Positions 5,884 through 6,200 of a stretch of 6,200 bases of DNA are shown here, one piece after another. Where the stretch lies: the NCBI GenBank assembly GCA_002732845.1, contig NVSZ01000098.1, positions 1-6,200 on the forward strand, given 5' to 3'. The DNA comes from Rhodospirillaceae bacterium (lineage in GTDB: Bacteria; Pseudomonadota; Alphaproteobacteria; Rhodospirillales; Magnetovibrionaceae). Position 1 is the stretch's first letter, and the number at the start of each line of letters is the position of its first letter. The notes below the pieces were generated by a model that was not told the DNA's origin, ran no database searches, and saw only the letters and a list, made by a program, of their open reading frames with translations. The position numbers and the translations under genes are program-made.

Positions 5884-6200
5884 ATGACCACATCTGACAC
5901 CCGCCCCGTCATCGGCGTTATTGGCGGCAGCGGTATTTATGACATTGACGGTTTGGAAAATACACGCTGGGAACGCATCGAAAGCCCCTTTGGCGAGGCT
6001 TCTGATGAGCTGTTCTTTGGTGAATTAGATGGTCAGAAGATGGTCTTTTTGCCGCGCCATGGTCGGGGGCACCGGATTCCCCCATCCGAGCTGAATTTTC
6101 GCGCCAACATCGATGCGATGAAACGCGCGGGTGTGACGGAAATTTTGTCGGTATCGGCTTGTGGTTCTCTTAAGGAAGAACTACCGCCCGGAACCTTTGT
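5884..6200 (+). CDS. mtnP: S-methyl-5'-thioadenosine phosphorylase, 3' end beyond the window
   Basis: MtnP splits methylthioadenosine with phosphate into adenine and 5-methylthioribose-1-phosphate, the first step in recycling this by-product of polyamine synthesis and similar reactions. It is cytosolic. The first 105 residues are visible, about a third of the usual length. They show the phosphate-binding loop VIGGSG (12-17), SPFGEASDEL (34-43), LPRHGRGHRIPPSELNFRAN (56-75) with R58 and H59 equivalent to human MTAP R60/H61, and SACGSLKEEL (91-100), the purine phosphorylase family 2 core. The SACGSL motif and the SPFG context favour MTA phosphorylase over purine nucleoside phosphorylase, although substrate determinants further downstream are not seen. 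The start is supported by GAGGG at 5870-5874, nine bases upstream, and by the -10 box. It is divergent from the protease gene. The frame is open to the window edge. Confidence 0.93.
   Translation, partial: MTTSDTRPVIGVIGGSGIYDIDGLENTRWERIESPFGEASDELFFGELDGQKMVFLPRHGRGHRIPPSELNFRANIDAMKRAGVTEILSVSACGSLKEELPPGTF

Overview
The window looks like chromosomal DNA of an alphaproteobacterium. The run 50S protein L25 (long TL5/CTC type with acidic tail) – pth – ychF is a common alphaproteobacterial arrangement, and the Pth and MtnP sequences fit that class. GC is intermediate by eye. A Rhodospirillales-like marine or freshwater lineage is plausible, but that is inference.

Layout. Bases 1-2342 (+ strand) hold a translation-related operon: the 3' part of rplY, then pth, then ychF, with gaps of 18 and 4 bp. 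Bases 2358-5726 hold an accessory envelope block. It contains an unrecognised lipoprotein on the - strand (2358-3032) and a small lipoprotein on the + strand (3079-3498), divergent from the first with only 46 bp between start codons. It also contains a - strand pair: a secreted trypsin-like serine protease (4278-5726) followed one base later by a TraT-family lipoprotein (3518-4276). Bases 5884-6200 hold the 5' part of mtnP (methylthioadenosine phosphorylase), behind its own consensus -10 box and divergent from the protease gene.

How the genes relate. L25 binds 5S rRNA, Pth recycles peptidyl-tRNA and YchF is a ribosome-associated ATPase, so the left end is a translation housekeeping operon. 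The middle block is entirely exported: three predicted lipoproteins and one protein with a signal peptide. The protease and TraT-like genes are tightly coupled and probably act together in the envelope. No tRNA, rRNA, CRISPR array, insertion sequence or integrase is visible, and no gene-free stretch exceeds 157 bp. Most of the window is conventional. The less explained items are the protease's N-terminal region, the protease–TraT pairing, the two unrecognised lipoproteins, a hairpin that displays a Shine-Dalgarno in its loop, and a direct repeat in front of mtnP.
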